Of a stretch of 6,726 bases of DNA, positions 4,835 to 6,726 are shown piece after piece. Each line of letters opens with the position of its first letter. Positions within the stretch are counted from its first letter, which is position 1. The notes beneath the pieces were generated by a model that saw nothing but the letters and a program-made list of their open reading frames with translations, searched no databases and was not told where the DNA came from. The stretch comes from CAZOHN01 sp964579325 (GTDB lineage: Bacteria; Pseudomonadota; Alphaproteobacteria; Rhodobacterales; Rhodobacteraceae). The DNA lies in contig CAZOHN010000197.1 of NCBI GenBank assembly GCA_964579325.1, positions 1 through 6,726 on the forward strand, written 5' to 3'. A program made the translations under genes and the position numbers.

Positions 4835-4852
4835 CGCCGCTCAAGCGCGGCG
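4835..4852. terminator. Hairpin in the convergent junction of the EamA gene and dxs
   Basis: CGCCGC (4835-4840) and GCGGCG (4847-4852) pair perfectly around TCAAGC. The left arm exactly fills the six bases between the two stop codons, and the dxs stop (TCA on this strand, 4841-4843) lies in the loop. A symmetric hairpin here could act on transcripts from both sides. Neither side has a T-run, so a bidirectional terminator role is inferred from position. Confidence 0.42.
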
Positions 4853-6726
4853 ACTGGCGATGTCGGCCACGCCGAGCGCCTCGAGTACCTTTGCCTCGAT
4901 CTGCGGCGCGTTCATGCCCGCCGTGGCGTACATGTCCTCGGGGCTCGACTGGTCGATGAAGATGTCGGGCAGGACCATCGAGCGGAACCGGAGCCCGCTG
5001 TCGAACACTCCTTCATCGGCAAGCAACTGGGCGACGTGGCTGCCGAAGCCGCCCACTGCGCCTTCCTCGACTGTAATCATGGCCTCGTGGGTGGCGGCAA
5101 GGCGCAGGATCAGGTCGCGGTCTAGCGGTTTGGCAAAGCGGGCATCGGCCACGGTGGGCCGGATGCCGCGCTGCGACAGCGCCTCGGCTGCCTTCATCGC
5201 TTCTGACAGACGCGTGCCGAACGACAGGACCGCGGCGCGCGAGCCCTCCTCGATCACCCGGCCCTTGCCGATGGGCAGCGGCACGCCCCGCTCGGGCATG
5301 TCCACACCCACACCCTCGCCACGCGGGAACCGGAAGGCGATCGGGCCCTCGTCATGCGCGGCTGCCGTTGCGACCATGTGGACAAGCTCCGCCTCATCGG
5401 CGGCGGCCATCACCACGAAGCCGGGCAGGTTGGCGAGATAGGCAACGTCGAACGCCCCGGCATGGGTCGCCCCGTCCGCCCCCACAAGCCCGGCTCGGTC
5501 GATGGCGAAGCGGACAGGCAGGCGCTGGATCGCCACGTCATGCACGACCTGATCGTATCCGCGCTGCAGGAAGGTTGAGTAGAGCGCGCAGAAAGGCTTC
5601 ATTCCACCGGCGGCAAGACCGGCCGAAAAGGTCACCGCGTGCTGCTCGGCGATGCCGACATCGAACATTCGCAACGGGAAACGCTCGCCGAAGAGGTTCA
5701 GGCCCGTTCCGTCCGGCATCGCGGCAGTGACGCCGACGATGCGGCTGTCGGCCTCGGCCTCGCGGATCAGCGCCTGGGCGAAGACCTTGGTATAGGCGGG
5801 CGCGTTCGACGGCGCCTTCTGCTGCTTCCCGGTAAGCACGTCGAAAGGTGCTGTCGCATGGCCCCCGTCGCGCGCGGTCTCGGCCGGGGCATAGCCCTTG
5901 CCCTTCTTGGTGAGCACATGGATCAGCATCGGCCCCGTGGCCCGTGCCTTCACCGTCCGCAGAACTGAAAGCAGCTGTTCCAAGTCGTGTCCATCGATCG
6001 GGCCGACGTAGGAGAAGCCCAGTTCTTCGAATAGCGTGCCGCCGACCGTCATGTGCTTGAGCATGTCCTTGGCGCGTTTCGCGCCTTCACGGAACGGCTC
6101 GGGCAGCAGGCTGACGGCACCCTTCGCGGCGGCCTTGAACTCCTGGAAAGGGTCGCCCGCATAAAGCCGCGAGAGGTAGGCACTCATTGCGCCCACAGGC
6201 GGTGCTATCGACATCTCGTTGTCGTTGAGGATGACGAAGAGGCGCTTCTTCAGGTGGCCGGCGTTGTTCATTGCCTCGTAGGCCATGCCGGCGCTGATCG
6301 AGCCATCGCCGATCACCGCGATGGCATCGCCGAGGCCGCCGTCACAGCTTCCGCCAAGGTCGCGGGCCACGGCAAACCCAAGCGCTGCCGAAATCGAGGT
6401 CGAGGAATGCGCCGCGCCGAAGGGATCGTAGACGCTCTCCGACCGACGGGTGAAGCCCGACAACCCACCCTTCTGGCGCAGCGTGCGGATTCGGTCGCGG
6501 CGGCCGGTGAGGATCTTGTGCGGGTAGCACTGGTGGCCGACGTCCCAGATCAGCTTGTCCTTCGGCGTGTCAAAGACCGCATGCAGTGCTACGGTCAGTT
6601 CAACCACGCCCAGTCCGGCGCCAAGGTGTCCGCCGGTCTCGGAGACCGTTGCGACGGTCTCGGTGCGCAACTCGTCGGCCACCTGACGCAAGTCACGGTC
6701 AGAAAGACCCTTGAGGTCGGCGGGCA
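4841..6726 (-). CDS. dxs: 1-deoxy-D-xylulose-5-phosphate synthase (N-terminal end off window)
   Basis: Dxs condenses pyruvate and glyceraldehyde 3-phosphate to DXP with loss of CO2, using thiamine diphosphate and Mg2+. It is the entry step of the MEP isoprenoid pathway, and DXP also feeds thiamine and pyridoxal synthesis. It is cytoplasmic. The visible 627 residues start at PADLKGLSDRDLRQVADEL; the frame is open to the window edge, so the TTG at 6691 is not the start, and about 15 residues are missing. Counting from that Leu: FGAAHSSTSISAALG (91-105), GDGSISAGMAYEAMNNAG (128-145, the diphosphate/Mg2+ motif), NDNEMSI (156-162), DVGIAEQHAV (344-353, with E349 the expected catalytic glutamate) and DRAGLVGADGATHAG (398-412). 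All three domains are complete. In many Alphaproteobacteria xseB and ispA lie just upstream; that side is beyond the window. No defect is seen. Confidence 0.97.
   Translation of the reverse strand, partial: PADLKGLSDRDLRQVADELRTETVATVSETGGHLGAGLGVVELTVALHAVFDTPKDKLIWDVGHQCYPHKILTGRRDRIRTLRQKGGLSGFTRRSESVYDPFGAAHSSTSISAALGFAVARDLGGSCDGGLGDAIAVIGDGSISAGMAYEAMNNAGHLKKRLFVILNDNEMSIAPPVGAMSAYLSRLYAGDPFQEFKAAAKGAVSLLPEPFREGAKRAKDMLKHMTVGGTLFEELGFSYVGPIDGHDLEQLLSVLRTVKARATGPMLIHVLTKKGKGYAPAETARDGGHATAPFDVLTGKQQKAPSNAPAYTKVFAQALIREAEADSRIVGVTAAMPDGTGLNLFGERFPLRMFDVGIAEQHAVTFSAGLAAGGMKPFCALYSTFLQRGYDQVVHDVAIQRLPVRFAIDRAGLVGADGATHAGAFDVAYLANLPGFVVMAAADEAELVHMVATAAAHDEGPIAFRFPRGEGVGVDMPERGVPLPIGKGRVIEEGSRAAVLSFGTRLSEAMKAAEALSQRGIRPTVADARFAKPLDRDLILRLAATHEAMITVEEGAVGGFGSHVAQLLADEGVFDSGLRFRSMVLPDIFIDQSSPEDMYATAGMNAPQIEAKVLEALGVADIASRRA

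Noticed and set aside
4860..5441. A 193-codon plus-strand frame opposite dxs
   Set aside because: It is the antisense of conserved Dxs coding sequence, with a Ser/Arg/Ala-rich product and no ribosome binding site or family motif.
1..6726. A defence system, mobile element, CRISPR array, tRNA gene or attachment site
   Set aside because: I read both strands for transposase or integrase motifs, spaced repeats and tRNA-like arms and found none. The gene content is core metabolism, cell wall and division, tRNA modification and transport.

Overview
The window is a high-GC (roughly two-thirds G+C by eye) chromosomal stretch with G/C-ending codons throughout. Its proteins look like those of the alphaproteobacterial family Rhodobacteraceae (Rhodobacter/Paracoccus/Roseobacter type). 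That assignment is inferred from protein recognition and gene order, not from a search. The sequence is a draft or metagenome scaffold: ten Ns sit at 3245-3254, inside queG. I see no mobile element, CRISPR array, RNA gene or obvious transferred island. It is mostly core-genome housekeeping.

Layout, left to right. (1) 1-810, plus strand: the C-terminal end of the glutamate synthase large subunit (gltB), whose start lies left of the window. (2) 874-1617, plus: mtgA, the monofunctional peptidoglycan glycosyltransferase. (3) 1666-2331, plus: a GST-fold protein that best fits FzlA, the FtsZ-curvature and constriction regulator. (4) 2369-3572, plus: queG, epoxyqueuosine reductase, split by the scaffold gap. 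A 41-base sequence is repeated on both sides of the gap. Collapsing it restores a clean 349-residue reading frame, so the break is almost certainly an assembly artefact. (5) 3668-3862, plus: an unrecognised, highly charged 64-residue protein with an excellent ribosome binding site. (6) 3923-4834, plus: a ten-helix EamA/DMT-family exporter-like protein. (7) 4841-6726, minus: dxs, 1-deoxy-D-xylulose-5-phosphate synthase, nearly complete (about 15 N-terminal residues lie off the right edge) and converging on the EamA gene with six bases between the stop codons.

How the genes work together. mtgA and fzlA both bear on cell-wall synthesis and division, and they sit directly next to each other. queG follows fzlA closely and may share its transcript, but acts in tRNA modification. 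gltB (nitrogen assimilation) and dxs (isoprenoid precursors) look like ends of neighbouring, separate units. Most gene ends carry a short GC-rich inverted repeat without a T-run. In two cases (gltB and dxs) the stop codon lies in the predicted loop.

No new defence, mobile or biosynthetic system is evident. The points most worth a second look are the queG junction with its 103-base alternative tail, the 64-residue protein, and the stop-codon hairpins.
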